DNA of 64,000 bases, taken from contig NZ_VWXK01000028.1 of assembly GCF_011752565.1 (NCBI RefSeq), positions 1 to 64,000 on the forward strand. The letters run 5' to 3'. The first letter of the stretch is position 1; each line of letters starts with the position of its first letter. Below are positions 33,318 through 42,682 of the stretch, piece by piece. The DNA is from Pantoea sp. Ap-967 (GTDB taxonomy: Bacteria; Pseudomonadota; Gammaproteobacteria; Pseudomonadales; Pseudomonadaceae). The notes beneath the pieces are model-generated. The model was not told the origin of the DNA. It did not search any database and saw only the letters and a list, made by a program, of their open reading frames with translations. The position numbers were made by a program, and so were the translations under genes.

Positions 33318-34229
33318 TCAATCACAACCCTGAAACCTGTCAGCGAAGTACGCCCGAAAAAACTCAACGGCCACGCGCACCTTGGCCGACCCGGCCAACG
33401 GCGCGGTGTAGACAGCCCAGATATCGGCACTTTGCCGATACCCCTGCAACACCTGCACCAGCCGCCCGTCCGCCAGGCTGTCGTGCACATCCCACCACGA
33501 CCGCAGCACGATACCCCGCCCATCCAGGCACCACTGGTGCACCACTTCGCCATGGTTGCTCGACAGCGCCCCGGTCACCCGCACGCTCTGCTCGCCCTCC
33601 GGCCCTTCCAGGTGCCACACGCCGAAGGGGTGGTCACGCTCCTTGATCGCCAGGCAATCATGCCCGGCCAAGTCGGCCAGGTGCTTTGGCGTGCCACGCC
33701 GAGCCAGGTAATCCGGCGCGGCACACAGCACCCGCCAGTTGCGGGCAAGGCGCTTGGCGATCAGGTTGGGCGCAATGGTGTTGCCCACGCGGATATCCAG
33801 GTCGATGCCCTCCGCCACCAAATCCACCAGGCGGTCATGCACATCCAGGCGGATGTCCAGCCGCGGGTAGCGCGCCGCCAGCGCCGACAGTGCCGGCGCC
33901 AGCATGCGCCGGCCCAGCCCCAGGCTGCTGGCAATGCGCAGCTGCCCGGCCGGCTCGCGCTGGCCGGCTTCCAGGTCCTCGCCCATGCGCTGCAGGGCTT
34001 CGAACATCTGCTGGGCCCATTGGTAAACCCGCTCGCCCTCCTCGCTCACCGTCACCCGCCGGGTGGTACGGTGCAGCAGGCGCACGCCAAGGTCGGCCTC
34101 CAGCAGGCGAATGCGCTTGCTGACAAAGGCCGCCGACATGCCGCGGGCTTCGGCCGCTGCCGCGAAACTGGCGCGGCGGGCCACCTGGAGAAAGATGTCG
34201 AGGTCGTCGAGGCTGGGTAGTTTATTCAC
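33318..34229 (-). CDS. LysR-family regulator, probable activator of the tartrate dehydrogenase gene
   Basis: 303 residues, GTG start at 34229. HTH in FAAAAEARGMSAAFVSKRIRLLEADLGVRLLHRTTRR; substrate domain to the C-terminus. Divergent from the tartrate/malate dehydrogenase gene with a 97-bp shared promoter, the arrangement of TtuA/DmlR-type regulators. Confidence 0.88.
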   Translation of the reverse strand: MNKLPSLDDLDIFLQVARRASFAAAAEARGMSAAFVSKRIRLLEADLGVRLLHRTTRRVTVSEEGERVYQWAQQMFEALQRMGEDLEAGQREPAGQLRIASSLGLGRRMLAPALSALAARYPRLDIRLDVHDRLVDLVAEGIDLDIRVGNTIAPNLIAKRLARNWRVLCAAPDYLARRGTPKHLADLAGHDCLAIKERDHPFGVWHLEGPEGEQSVRVTGALSSNHGEVVHQWCLDGRGIVLRSWWDVHDSLADGRLVQVLQGYRQSADIWAVYTAPLAGSAKVRVAVEFFRAYFADRFQGCD

Positions 34230-34326
34230 GTTTCGTACACTAAGAATGCATGGAATGGCAGATTATCTTCAATGAAGCCTCTTATAGCATGGCCCACACC
34301 TGTTCCCCCTGCCCCAAGGTGTGCCC

Positions 34327-35421
34327 ATGACCCAGACATTCAGAATTGCCGCCATCCCCGGAGACGGCATCGGCAATGAAGTGCTCCCGCAAGGCATCCG
34401 CGTGCTCGAAGCGGCTGCGCGCAAACACGGCCTGGCCCTGGACTTCGAATTTTTCGAATGGGCCAACTGCGACTATTACCTGGCCCACGGCAAAATGATG
34501 CCAGACGACTGGTTCGACCGGCTCAAGGGCTTCGATGCCCTGTACTTCGGCGCCGTCGGCTGGCCCGCCAAGGTGCCTGACCATGTCTCGCTGTGGGGCT
34601 CGCTACTCAAGTTCCGCCGCGACTTCGACCAGTACGTGAACCTGCGCCCGGTGCGCCTGTTCCCCGGCGTGCCCTGCCCACTGGCCGGCAAGCAGCCTGG
34701 CGACATCGACTTCGTGGTGGTGCGGGAAAACACCGAAGGCGAATACTCGTCGCTGGGCGGGCGCATGTTCGAAGGCACGGCCCATGAAATCGTCGTGCAG
34801 GAATCGGTGTTCACCCGCCGAGGTGTCGACCGCATCCTCGAATATGCCTTCGAACTGGCGCAAAACCGCCCACGCCGGCACGTCACCTCGGCGACCAAGT
34901 CCAACGGCATGGCCGTCAGCATGCCGTACTGGGACGAACGCACCGCCGCCGTGGCCGAGCACTACCCGGAAATCAGCTGGGACAAACAGCACATCGACAT
35001 CCTGTGTGCGCGTTTCGTCTTGCAACCTGAACGCTTCGACGTGGTGGTGGCGTCCAACCTGTTCGGCGACATCCTGTCCGACCTGGGCCCGGCCTGCACG
35101 GGCACCATTGGCATCGCGCCATCGGCCAACCTCAACCCGGAGCGCAAGTTCCCCTCCTTGTTCGAGCCGGTGCACGGTTCGGCACCGGACATCTACGGGC
35201 AAAACATCGCCAACCCGATCGGCATGATCTGGTCGGGGGCGATGATGCTGGAGTTCCTTGGCAAGCAGGCGCCGGATGGCCGCTACCAGGCCGCACACGA
35301 TGACATCCTGCAGGCCATCGAGCAGGTGATCGCCCGTGGCACCACCACGCCGGACATGGGCGGCAAGCATTCGACCGAGGCCGTTGGCCAGGCCATCGTC
35401 GAAGCCCTGGGCGGCGCCTGA
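34327..35421 (+). CDS. Tartrate dehydrogenase / D-malate dehydrogenase (decarboxylating)
   Basis: A 364-residue isocitrate/isopropylmalate dehydrogenase-fold enzyme, NAD+ and divalent-metal dependent. Opening IAAIPGDGIGNEVLPQG, substrate-loop arginines in LRPVRLFPGVPCP, VRENTEGEYSSLGG, the metal-binding aspartates in NLFGDILSDLGPACTGT, and the nucleotide site FEPVHGSAPDIYGQNIANP are all present. LRPVRLFP and the lack of leucine-pathway neighbours favour TtuC/DmlA over LeuB. ATG 34327 preferred to GTG 34321. Confidence 0.9.
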   Translation: MTQTFRIAAIPGDGIGNEVLPQGIRVLEAAARKHGLALDFEFFEWANCDYYLAHGKMMPDDWFDRLKGFDALYFGAVGWPAKVPDHVSLWGSLLKFRRDFDQYVNLRPVRLFPGVPCPLAGKQPGDIDFVVVRENTEGEYSSLGGRMFEGTAHEIVVQESVFTRRGVDRILEYAFELAQNRPRRHVTSATKSNGMAVSMPYWDERTAAVAEHYPEISWDKQHIDILCARFVLQPERFDVVVASNLFGDILSDLGPACTGTIGIAPSANLNPERKFPSLFEPVHGSAPDIYGQNIANPIGMIWSGAMMLEFLGKQAPDGRYQAAHDDILQAIEQVIARGTTTPDMGGKHSTEAVGQAIVEALGGA

Positions 35422-35487
35422 TCGTCACATTTCGGTCACGCAACCGTCGTAATCTGCCGGGCAACTCTATGCCAAAGGTTGCCCGGC

Positions 35488-36795
35488 ATGCTGCGCCCGC
35501 TGCTTTCGTTACTCCTGCTGCTGACCCTGAGCGCCCAGGCCGAGCCTGCGCACCTGCGCATCCAGGGCTCCAATACCATCGGTGCTGCCCTGTTGCCGGC
35601 ACTGGTGCAAGGGCAGTTGTGGGCGCAGCAGGCGACCGACATCCAGCAGGTGCCCGGCGCGGTGGCCAACGAAACCGTCATCACCGCGCGCGATGCCCAG
35701 GGCCAGGCGCTGCGCATCGACGTCGCCGCGCACGGCTCCAGCACCGGCTTTACCGCCCTGGGCCGAGGCGAGGCCGACCTGGCAGCGGCCTCCCGGCCCA
35801 TTACCGAAGCCGAAGCGGTGCGCCTCAAGGCCCTGGGCGACCTGCGCGCAGCCAGTGCCGAACAGGTCATCGGCCTGGATGGGGTGGCGGTGATCGTTCA
35901 CCCCGACAACCCACTGCCGCAGCTCACCACCACGCAGCTGGCGCAGATTTTCTCGGGCCAGGTACAGCGCTGGGAACAGCTCGGCGTGGCTGCAGGCGCC
36001 ATCCACCTGTACGCCCGCGATGACCGCTCCGGCACCTTCGAAACCTTCAAGGCGCTGGTGCTCGACCCCCACCAGGCCACGCTGGATGCCCACGCACAGC
36101 GCTTCGAGTCCAGCGAGGCGCTGGCCGCGCAGGTCAGCAGCGACCGCCAGGCCATTGGCTTCAGCAGCCTGGCGGCGGTGCACGGGGCCAAGGTATTGGC
36201 CGTGGCCGAAGGCGAAGGGCCGGCCATGCTGCCGGACCGCCCGCTGGTGGCCAGCGAGGACTACCCGCTGTCACGGCGCCTGTACTTCTACCTGCCCGCC
36301 AACGCCAAGCCCCAGGCCCGCGCCCTGGCCGACTTCGCCCAAAGCCCGGCGGGCCAGGCCATCGTCGCCGCGCAAGGGTTCGTTTCCCAGCAAGTCCAGG
36401 CCCAGCCGGTACCGGCCCAGGCCGGCATGCCGCCGCGCTACCGCAGCCTGGCGCAGCAGGCGCAGCGCCTGAGCGTCAACTTCCGCTTCCAGGAAGGCAG
36501 CGCCAGCCTCGACAACAAGGCCCTGCGCGATGTGCAGCGGGTGGCCGAATACCTGCGCCAGGCCGGCAAGTTACAGAGCAAGGCGGTGCTGGTGGGCTTT
36601 GGCGACCCCAAGGAAACCCCGGGCCGGGCCGCCTTGCTGTCGCGCTTGCGGGCCCAGGCGGTGCGCCGCGAACTGGCCCGCGACGGCGTCGAGGTGCTGG
36701 AAGTGACCGGCATGGGCGATGAACTGCCGGTGGCCGGCAATGACCTGGAACAAGGCCGCCTGCGCAACCGCCGGGTCGAAGTGTGGGTGTATTGA
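35488..36795 (+). CDS. Phosphate-binding (PstS-like) domain fused to an OmpA peptidoglycan-binding domain
   Basis: A 435-residue two-domain exported protein. After the signal peptide (LLSLLLLLTLSAQA), residues ~20-310 are a PstS-like solute-binding domain: IQGSNTIGAALLPAL, GSSTGFTALGRGEADLAAASRPIT and RDDRSGTFETFK are the phosphate-contact loops of the family. Residues ~330-435 are an OmpA C-terminal domain (VNFRFQEGSASLDNKALRDVQRVAEYL; ...GRLRNRRVEVWVY). It would therefore be tethered to peptidoglycan in the periplasm. Not linked to pstCAB here. ATG 35488 is preferred over the in-frame TTG nine bases earlier. Confidence 0.87.
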   Translation: MLRPLLSLLLLLTLSAQAEPAHLRIQGSNTIGAALLPALVQGQLWAQQATDIQQVPGAVANETVITARDAQGQALRIDVAAHGSSTGFTALGRGEADLAAASRPITEAEAVRLKALGDLRAASAEQVIGLDGVAVIVHPDNPLPQLTTTQLAQIFSGQVQRWEQLGVAAGAIHLYARDDRSGTFETFKALVLDPHQATLDAHAQRFESSEALAAQVSSDRQAIGFSSLAAVHGAKVLAVAEGEGPAMLPDRPLVASEDYPLSRRLYFYLPANAKPQARALADFAQSPAGQAIVAAQGFVSQQVQAQPVPAQAGMPPRYRSLAQQAQRLSVNFRFQEGSASLDNKALRDVQRVAEYLRQAGKLQSKAVLVGFGDPKETPGRAALLSRLRAQAVRRELARDGVEVLEVTGMGDELPVAGNDLEQGRLRNRRVEVWVY

Positions 36796-36908
36796 CCCGC
36801 AGCCTGGCACGGCGCCCTGACCTTCATCAACACCCCTTCGCGCCCAACCTGCCACACTGACTGCTACTGTCATCCGTGCCCCTTTGCGTGAAGGAACATA
36901 CCCGCCCC

Positions 36909-38738
36909 ATGAACCAGGAACTGCTCTGGGTCCTCGGCCTGCTGGCTGTCGTCGTCGTGCTCTTCGTCATCAACCGCCCGCGCATGGATGTGGTCGCCCT
37001 GCTGGTGATCCTTGCCCTGCCGCTGCTGGGCATCCTCACCGTGGAGCAGGCCCTGGCCGGCTTCAGCGACCCCAACGTGGTGCTGATTGCCGCCTTGTTC
37101 GTGATCGGCGAGGGCCTGGTGCGTACCGGCATCGCCTACCGCATCGGCGAGTGGATGAGCGAAAAGGCTGGCAACAGCGAAGCCCGCCTGCTGGTACTGC
37201 TGATGGTGTCGGTGGCCGGGCTGGGTTCGGTGATGAGTTCCACCGGCGTGGTGGCGATCTTCATCCCAGTGGTGCTGAGCATCGCCGCGCGCCTGAAGCT
37301 TTCGCCCAGCCGGCTGATGATGCCGCTGAGCTTCGCCGGGCTGATCAGCGGCATGCTCAGCCTGGTGGCCACCCCGCCCAACGTGGTGGTGCACAGCGAA
37401 CTGGTGCGCCACGGCGAGGCCGGTTTCCAGTTCTTCAGCTTTACCCCGTTCGGCCTGGTGGTGTTGGTGCTGGGCATCGGCTACATGCTGCTGACCCGGC
37501 ACTGGCTCAATGGCGAGGTGCGCAAGGACGGCCGAATGGAAACCCGCCGCACCCTGCTGGACCTGGTGCTCGACTACAAGCTCAACGGCCGTGAGCGGCG
37601 CCTGCGCATTCGCCCACAGTCGCCGCTGATTGGCCATACCCTGGGCGAGCTGGAACTGCGCACCCGGCATGGCGCCAACGTCATCGGCATCGAGCGCCAG
37701 CACAAGTTCACCACCCGGGTGATCACCGCCGACTCCAACACCGTGCTGCACGCCGGCGATGTGCTGCTGCTCGACCTGTTCGCCAAGCGCGACGACCTGC
37801 GCAGCCTGTGCCAGGCCATGCAGCTGGAGCCCCTGCACTTCAAGGCCGCCTACTTCATCGACCAGTCCCAGGAGCTGGGCATGGCCGAAGTGTCGCTGCC
37901 ACCGGGCTCGCAACTGATCGGTAAAAGCGTGCTGGAGCTGACCTTTCGCAGCCGCTACGACCTCAACGTGGTCGGCCTGCGCCGCGACCAGGCCGCCATC
38001 GAGGAACAGCTGCTGGAAGAAAAGCTGCGCCTGGGCGATACCCTGCTGGTGGTTGGCCCGTGGAAGGCGGTGCGCCAGTTGCAGAGCGAGCCCAGGGACT
38101 TCCTGGTGCTGAGCCTGCCCGCCGAAATCGACCAGGTTGCCCCGGCCCGCAACCGTGCGCCCCAGGCCTTGGTGAGCCTGGCGGTCATGGTCGGGCTGAT
38201 GGTCAGCGGTGCGGTGCCCAATGTGATTGCCGCGCTGATCGGCTGCCTGCTGATGGGCGCCGGGCGCTGCATCGACATGAACAGCGCCTACCGCGCCATC
38301 CACTGGCAGAGCCTGGTGCTGATCGTCGGCATGCTGCCGTTCGCCCAGGCCCTGCAGCAAACCGGCGGCATCGACCTGGCAGTGGGCGGGTTGGTCGGCC
38401 TGCTGGGCGGCGCCGGGCCGATGGCCATGCTGGCCTGCCTGTTCGCGGTCACCGCAGTGATCGGCCTGTTCATTTCCAACACCGCCACGGCGGTGCTGAT
38501 GGCACCGGTGGCGATCAGTACCGCCACGCAGCTGGGCTTGTCGCCCTACCCGTTCGCCATGACCGTGGCGTTGGCGGCGTCGGCGGCATTCATGACGCCG
38601 GTGTCGTCGCCGGTCAATACCCTGGTGCTGGGCCCTGGCCAGTACCGCTTCGCTGACTTCGTCAAGGTGGGCGTGCCGTTCACGGTGCTGGTGATGCTGG
38701 TCACGGTGGTCATGGTGCCGTGGATCTTCGGCCTGTGA
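36909..38738 (+). CDS. SLC13/CitT-type permease with two TrkA-C domains
   Basis: A 609-residue transporter. Two membrane halves (~1-190 and ~410-609) flank a cytosolic centre with two TrkA-C (RCK-C) ligand-binding repeats: SPLIGHTLGELELRTRHGANVIGIER and GSQLIGKSVLELTFRSRYDLNVVGLRR. The first half has the conserved SSTGVVAIFIPVV and ATPPNVVVHSE, the second VGLFISNTATAVLMAPVA and SSPVNTLVLGPGQY. Such proteins move sulfate, di-/tricarboxylates or arsenite-like anions with Na+ or H+; the substrate cannot be read from sequence. Start ATG 36909. Confidence 0.87.
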   Translation: MNQELLWVLGLLAVVVVLFVINRPRMDVVALLVILALPLLGILTVEQALAGFSDPNVVLIAALFVIGEGLVRTGIAYRIGEWMSEKAGNSEARLLVLLMVSVAGLGSVMSSTGVVAIFIPVVLSIAARLKLSPSRLMMPLSFAGLISGMLSLVATPPNVVVHSELVRHGEAGFQFFSFTPFGLVVLVLGIGYMLLTRHWLNGEVRKDGRMETRRTLLDLVLDYKLNGRERRLRIRPQSPLIGHTLGELELRTRHGANVIGIERQHKFTTRVITADSNTVLHAGDVLLLDLFAKRDDLRSLCQAMQLEPLHFKAAYFIDQSQELGMAEVSLPPGSQLIGKSVLELTFRSRYDLNVVGLRRDQAAIEEQLLEEKLRLGDTLLVVGPWKAVRQLQSEPRDFLVLSLPAEIDQVAPARNRAPQALVSLAVMVGLMVSGAVPNVIAALIGCLLMGAGRCIDMNSAYRAIHWQSLVLIVGMLPFAQALQQTGGIDLAVGGLVGLLGGAGPMAMLACLFAVTAVIGLFISNTATAVLMAPVAISTATQLGLSPYPFAMTVALAASAAFMTPVSSPVNTLVLGPGQYRFADFVKVGVPFTVLVMLVTVVMVPWIFGL

Positions 38739-38893
38739 GGCGGGCCAACAAGAAGCTGGCCGGCCGCTGGCATTATCCTGGGCGATCGCGGCGAATTGAC
38801 ATCAACTAGCCAGTGGAAACACACTTAAGGGCAATTGCCCCAGGTGCCTATAGCCGTTGTCCTGGATTTCGTTTCCGCTTGTCGGTCGAGCCT

Positions 38894-40303
38894 ATGGTTT
38901 TTCCAGCACAGTCGCGCCTGTTGCCCTACCTGCTGTTGTTCATCCTGACGTTCACCTTGACGTTGGGCGGTATTCTGGCCCGGCCGATCGAATCGCTGTC
39001 GCTGTTCTGGCCGGTCAATGCGGTGCTGGCCGGGGTCCTGCTGCGCTACCCACGCCAGGCCAGCCTCACCGGTTTCAGCCTGGTGTGGCTGGCGATGGTG
39101 GCCGCGGACCTTGCCTGCGGCAGCGCCTGGGCGCCGGCCCTGTGGTTCAACCTGTGCAACCTGGGCGTGGTGGTGACGGTGTGGCTGCTGTTGTCGCGCC
39201 TGCCGCGCATCCACCGGCGCATGCGCACCCCGCACGGCGTGCTCAGCGTGTTCGGCGCCTGCGCAGCCGGCGCCATGGTTGCCGCCAGCCTGGCCTGCGT
39301 GATGGCCACGCCGTGGTTCCAGCAGTCATTGCAGGCCACCTGGCTGGCCTGGTTCAGCGAACAGTTCTCCACCAGCGTGCTGGTGCTGCCGGTATTGCTC
39401 ACCGCGCCCTCCACCCGCGCCCTGGTGCGTAGCTCTGCCCAGGCCATTCGCCTGGCGCCGCTGCTGGTGCTGCTGTTGTCGCTGGTGTTCAGCATCGTGT
39501 TCGGTGGGCCGGGGGCCATTGCCTTCCCGATCGCCGCGCTGCTGTGGTGCGCCTGGACCTACTCGCCGTTCCTGGTTTCGCTGCTGACCCTCAGCGCCGG
39601 CAGCACGCTGATCGTTGCCGTGGCGCAAAACCTGATGCATTTCAGCGTGCCGCAGAGCGAGCCTGGGGTCACCACGTTGATGTCGGCGCGCCTGGGCATC
39701 GCCATGCTGGTGCTCGGCCCGCTGGTGGTGGCCTGCGTCAGCCAGGCCAACCGCAGCCTGTTGGCACGCCTGGCGCACCAGGCCACCGTCGACCACCTGA
39801 CCGGCGTGTTGACCCGCAGCGCCTTCACCCGCCGTGCCAACGCCCTGCTCGACAGCCGCCAGCAACACGCCCAGGCGCTGCCGCTGACACTGATGATGCT
39901 GGACATCGACCACTTCAAGTCGATCAACGACCAGCACGGCCATGCCGTGGGCGACCAGGTGCTGCGCCAATTCGCCCGCGCCTTACAAGACCAGCTGCAC
40001 GACGGCGAACTGCTGGCGCGCCTGGGCGGCGAGGAGTTCGTGGTGATCCTGCCAGGCCTGGCCCCGGAGCGGGCGGCGTTCAATGCCGAACGCCTGCGCC
40101 GCGCCGTGCAGGACTTGCAGGTGATGCAGGGCGATACCCGGGTGCAGATCACCGTGAGCATCGGCCTGGATGGCTGCGCGGGCGACGAGCAGGCGCCTGA
40201 GCTGGACGAACTGCTGGCCCGCGCCGACCAGGCCCTGTACCGCGCCAAGGCGCGCGGGCGCAACCGGGTGGAGCAGGCCGAGCGGCAGCGCCAAACGGTC
40301 TGA
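38894..40303 (+). CDS. Diguanylate cyclase with MASE1-like membrane sensor
   Basis: 469 residues. Eight or so transmembrane helices fill the first ~300 residues, opening LFWPVNAVLAGVLLRYPRQ, which resembles MASE1 sensors. The C-terminal GGDEF domain (~305-460) has an active-type GGEEF site (ARLGGEEFVVILPG) and the metal aspartate in MMLDIDHFKSIND. The RxxD inhibitory site expected five residues before GGEEF reads HDGE, so product feedback at the I-site is unlikely. Makes c-di-GMP. ATG 38894 is preferred because the upstream in-frame sequence is not hydrophobic or conserved. Confidence 0.88.
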   Translation: MVFPAQSRLLPYLLLFILTFTLTLGGILARPIESLSLFWPVNAVLAGVLLRYPRQASLTGFSLVWLAMVAADLACGSAWAPALWFNLCNLGVVVTVWLLLSRLPRIHRRMRTPHGVLSVFGACAAGAMVAASLACVMATPWFQQSLQATWLAWFSEQFSTSVLVLPVLLTAPSTRALVRSSAQAIRLAPLLVLLLSLVFSIVFGGPGAIAFPIAALLWCAWTYSPFLVSLLTLSAGSTLIVAVAQNLMHFSVPQSEPGVTTLMSARLGIAMLVLGPLVVACVSQANRSLLARLAHQATVDHLTGVLTRSAFTRRANALLDSRQQHAQALPLTLMMLDIDHFKSINDQHGHAVGDQVLRQFARALQDQLHDGELLARLGGEEFVVILPGLAPERAAFNAERLRRAVQDLQVMQGDTRVQITVSIGLDGCAGDEQAPELDELLARADQALYRAKARGRNRVEQAERQRQTV

Positions 40304-40304
40304 C

Positions 40305-41066
40305 TCAGCCGCCCAGCAAGTCCCACGACAGCTTGGCGATCAGCACGCAGAGCAACACCAGGAACAGCCCGCGCACGAAGCCTGCGCCCTTGCGTACCGC
40401 CAGCCAGGTGCCGGTCAGTGCGCCGAGGATATTGCACGCGGCCATGGGCAGGGCGATGGCATACAGCACATTGCCCGACGGCACGAAGAACACCAGCGCC
40501 GCCAGGTTGGTGGCGATGTTCACCACCTTGGCCGAGGCCGAGGCGTGCAGGAAGTCCAGGGCGAAGAAGCGGATGAACAGGAAGATCAGGAAGCTGCCGG
40601 TGCCTGGGCCGAACAGGCCGTCGTAGAAGCCGATGGCGCCGCCGATCAGCACCGCTAGGCATTGCTCCTTGCGGCCGATCTTCGCCGGTTTGTGCAGGGT
40701 GCCGAAGTCCTTCTTGCAGAAGGTGTAGATGGCCATCAACACGATCAGTACCAGCACCGCCGGGCGCATCACGCTGGGCGGCACCAGCGACACCGTGGCC
40801 GCCCCGGCGAACGACATGACGAAGGCGCTGAGCGCCGCTGGCACGATCAGGCCCCAGTCCAGGGTGACCTTGCGAATGAACGAACGCGCCGCAAACGCCG
40901 TGCCACACACCGACGCCAGCTTGTTGCTGCCCAGCAGGGCCGCCGGCTGTGCGCTGGGCAGCACGTTGAACAGCGCCGGGATCTGAATCAGCCCGCCGCC
41001 TCCCACGGCGGCATCGATCAGGCCGGCAGCGAAGGCGAACAGGGAAAGTACGGCGATATCCATCAT
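40305..41066 (-). CDS. TauE/SafE (TSUP) family membrane permease
   Basis: A 253-residue protein with seven or eight helices and the two family repeats GLIDAAVGGGGLIQIPAL and GAIGFYDGLFGPGTGSFLIFLFIRF. Members export sulfite, sulfoacetate or related anions; specificity unknown. ATG 41066 and 41063 are both possible. Divergent from a LysR gene with a 100-bp shared promoter. Confidence 0.9.
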   Translation of the reverse strand: MMDIAVLSLFAFAAGLIDAAVGGGGLIQIPALFNVLPSAQPAALLGSNKLASVCGTAFAARSFIRKVTLDWGLIVPAALSAFVMSFAGAATVSLVPPSVMRPAVLVLIVLMAIYTFCKKDFGTLHKPAKIGRKEQCLAVLIGGAIGFYDGLFGPGTGSFLIFLFIRFFALDFLHASASAKVVNIATNLAALVFFVPSGNVLYAIALPMAACNILGALTGTWLAVRKGAGFVRGLFLVLLCVLIAKLSWDLLGG

Positions 41067-41166
41067 GGGGCAGGTCCTGGCAGTAGAAGCAGACTGCAAG
41101 GCTAATCAAAGTGACGCACTTGTGTTGAAATGCCATATTGCGAAAACTGCAATCAGGAGTGTTTCC

Positions 41167-42087
41167 ATGGCATTGGACATGCTGCGTGAAATCCAGGCCT
41201 TCGTCAGCGTCGCCCACAAGCGCAGCTTCGTTGCCGCCGCCCGCGCCCTGGGGCGCTCGCCCAGCGCCGTCACCCGTGCGGTGCAAACCCTGGAAGACAA
41301 CAGCGGGTGCAAGCTGCTGTACCGCAACGCCAATGCGGTGACCCTGACCGAGGCCGGCGAACGCCTGCTGCCCCACGCCGAGCGCTTGCTGGATGTGCAA
41401 CGTGACGCCGCCGACGAACTGGCAGCGCTCAGTGGCAGCGCACAGGGCTGGGTACGTTTTGCCGTGCCGCAACTGCTGGGCGAGCATGTATTGCCCGGCG
41501 TGCTGGCAGCCTTCAGCCAACGCCACCCGCAAGTGACCCTGGATGTGCAGTACAGCGACGAAGCACTGGACCCGTTGCTGGGCAAATTCGATTTTGTGGT
41601 GCGCGGCGCCTTCCCCCAGTCCAGCGAGCTGATCGGCTACCCGCTGTGGCGCTACCGCCGTCACCTGTACGCCAGCCCAGCCTACCTGGCCCGGGCCGGC
41701 ACCCCTGAGCGCCCCGAGCAGTTGCAGCAGCATGCGCTGATCCTGCATACCGCCCCGCGCATCCTCAAGGCCTGGCATTTCTGCCGCGACGGGCAAATCA
41801 CCAGCCTGCGGCCGCACCCGCGCCTGCGCCTGGGTTCGGGTGATGCGGTGTACCACAGCGCCCTGGCCGGTGCCGGCATCGCCCGCCTGGCCGATTGGGC
41901 GGCGCAAGCGCAAGTGAAGGCCGGGCGCCTGGTGCGCGTGTGCGCGGACTACCGCCTGACCTCCAGCACCGGCCACGACCCGCAGATGCACGCGGTGTAC
42001 CCCACCGGCGAGCTGCCGGCACGGGTACGCGAACTGCTGCTGGCACTGCGCCAGGCCGGCGAAAAGGCCATTCAGGCGCAGCGTTAA
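41167..42087 (+). CDS. LysR-family transcriptional regulator
   Basis: 306 residues, HTH in FVAAARALGRSPSAVTRAVQTLEDNSGCKLLYRNANAVTLTEAGE, then an effector domain. It starts at ATG 41167, where the sequence reads MALDMLREIQAFVSVAHKRSF, a typical LysR N-terminus. The divergent TSUP permease is its probable target. Confidence 0.88.
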   Translation: MALDMLREIQAFVSVAHKRSFVAAARALGRSPSAVTRAVQTLEDNSGCKLLYRNANAVTLTEAGERLLPHAERLLDVQRDAADELAALSGSAQGWVRFAVPQLLGEHVLPGVLAAFSQRHPQVTLDVQYSDEALDPLLGKFDFVVRGAFPQSSELIGYPLWRYRRHLYASPAYLARAGTPERPEQLQQHALILHTAPRILKAWHFCRDGQITSLRPHPRLRLGSGDAVYHSALAGAGIARLADWAAQAQVKAGRLVRVCADYRLTSSTGHDPQMHAVYPTGELPARVRELLLALRQAGEKAIQAQR

Positions 42088-42203
42088 ATGCTGTTCAATT
42101 TCTGCTCAATTTAACAGAGGCCGCCACCCGCTTGGCTTGCAGAATGTTATCCACAGACCTACCCACGATTTTTGTGGACAGATTTCCCCGTACAAAGAAG
42201 GAC

Positions 42204-42398
42204 TTATCGCAGGCCTAGCAATGCGGCATTGGCGGCCTTGACCAGCTCGATCCATTCCAATGCACTGATCACCCCCGCTTGCTCCAGCGCTTCTGCGCTG
42301 CGCAGCGCCTGGTCATAGTCCTCTTCTTCGAGAATACCCGCGCTGAGAAAACGGCTGCGCCACTCCAGCATGGCTGAAGTGCCCTTCTTGCATTCCAT
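42204..42398 (-). CDS. Small hypothetical protein
   Basis: 64 residues from ATG 42398 (MECKKGTSAMLEWRSRF); GTG 42440 would give 78. The C-terminal two thirds is helical and acidic-amphipathic (AGILEEEDYDQALRSAEALEQAGVISALEWIELVKAANAALLGL). GGAG lies upstream of ATG 42398, at slightly long spacing. Function unknown. Confidence 0.6.
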   Translation of the reverse strand: MECKKGTSAMLEWRSRFLSAGILEEEDYDQALRSAEALEQAGVISALEWIELVKAANAALLGLR

Positions 42399-42598
42399 CT
42401 GTTCACTGACTCCAAGGCAAAAGACCAGGCCGCGTTTCACGACTCATTATGACGCGGCCGAGACTACACGAGCACTTTGCACTTGAGAATGACTGACAAC
42501 GACCGCTAGTCCAACGGTACGGGTAGGCAGCGCTGCCGCGAGCGGGCAGGCGGTGGGCCCGTCCGCGAGATAGACGGGCCGCAGGGGGCAGGAGCAGA

Positions 42599-42682
42599 TC
42601 AGCCCGGCGGGATGGTGCCGAGCAGGCCTACCAGTAGGGTCAACAGCAGAAAGCCACCCAGAAACAGCGCGAGCTTGCCCAT
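42599..42682 (-). CDS. 27-residue membrane miniprotein
   Basis: Minus-strand ATG at 42682 with an AAGAGG ribosome site six bases upstream opens a 28-codon frame ending TGA at 42599. The product begins MGKLALFLGGFLLLTLLVGL and ends LGTIPPG: one uninterrupted transmembrane helix, nothing else. Such single-helix proteins often regulate membrane partners. It is shorter than usual gene-finder limits, and I know of no name for it. Confidence 0.6.
   Translation of the reverse strand: MGKLALFLGGFLLLTLLVGLLGTIPPG

Noticed and set aside
39559..41991. 810-codon minus-strand open frame spanning TSUP, LysR and cyclase genes
   Set aside because: It crosses three well-supported genes and is explained by absence of stops in GC-rich antisense sequence.
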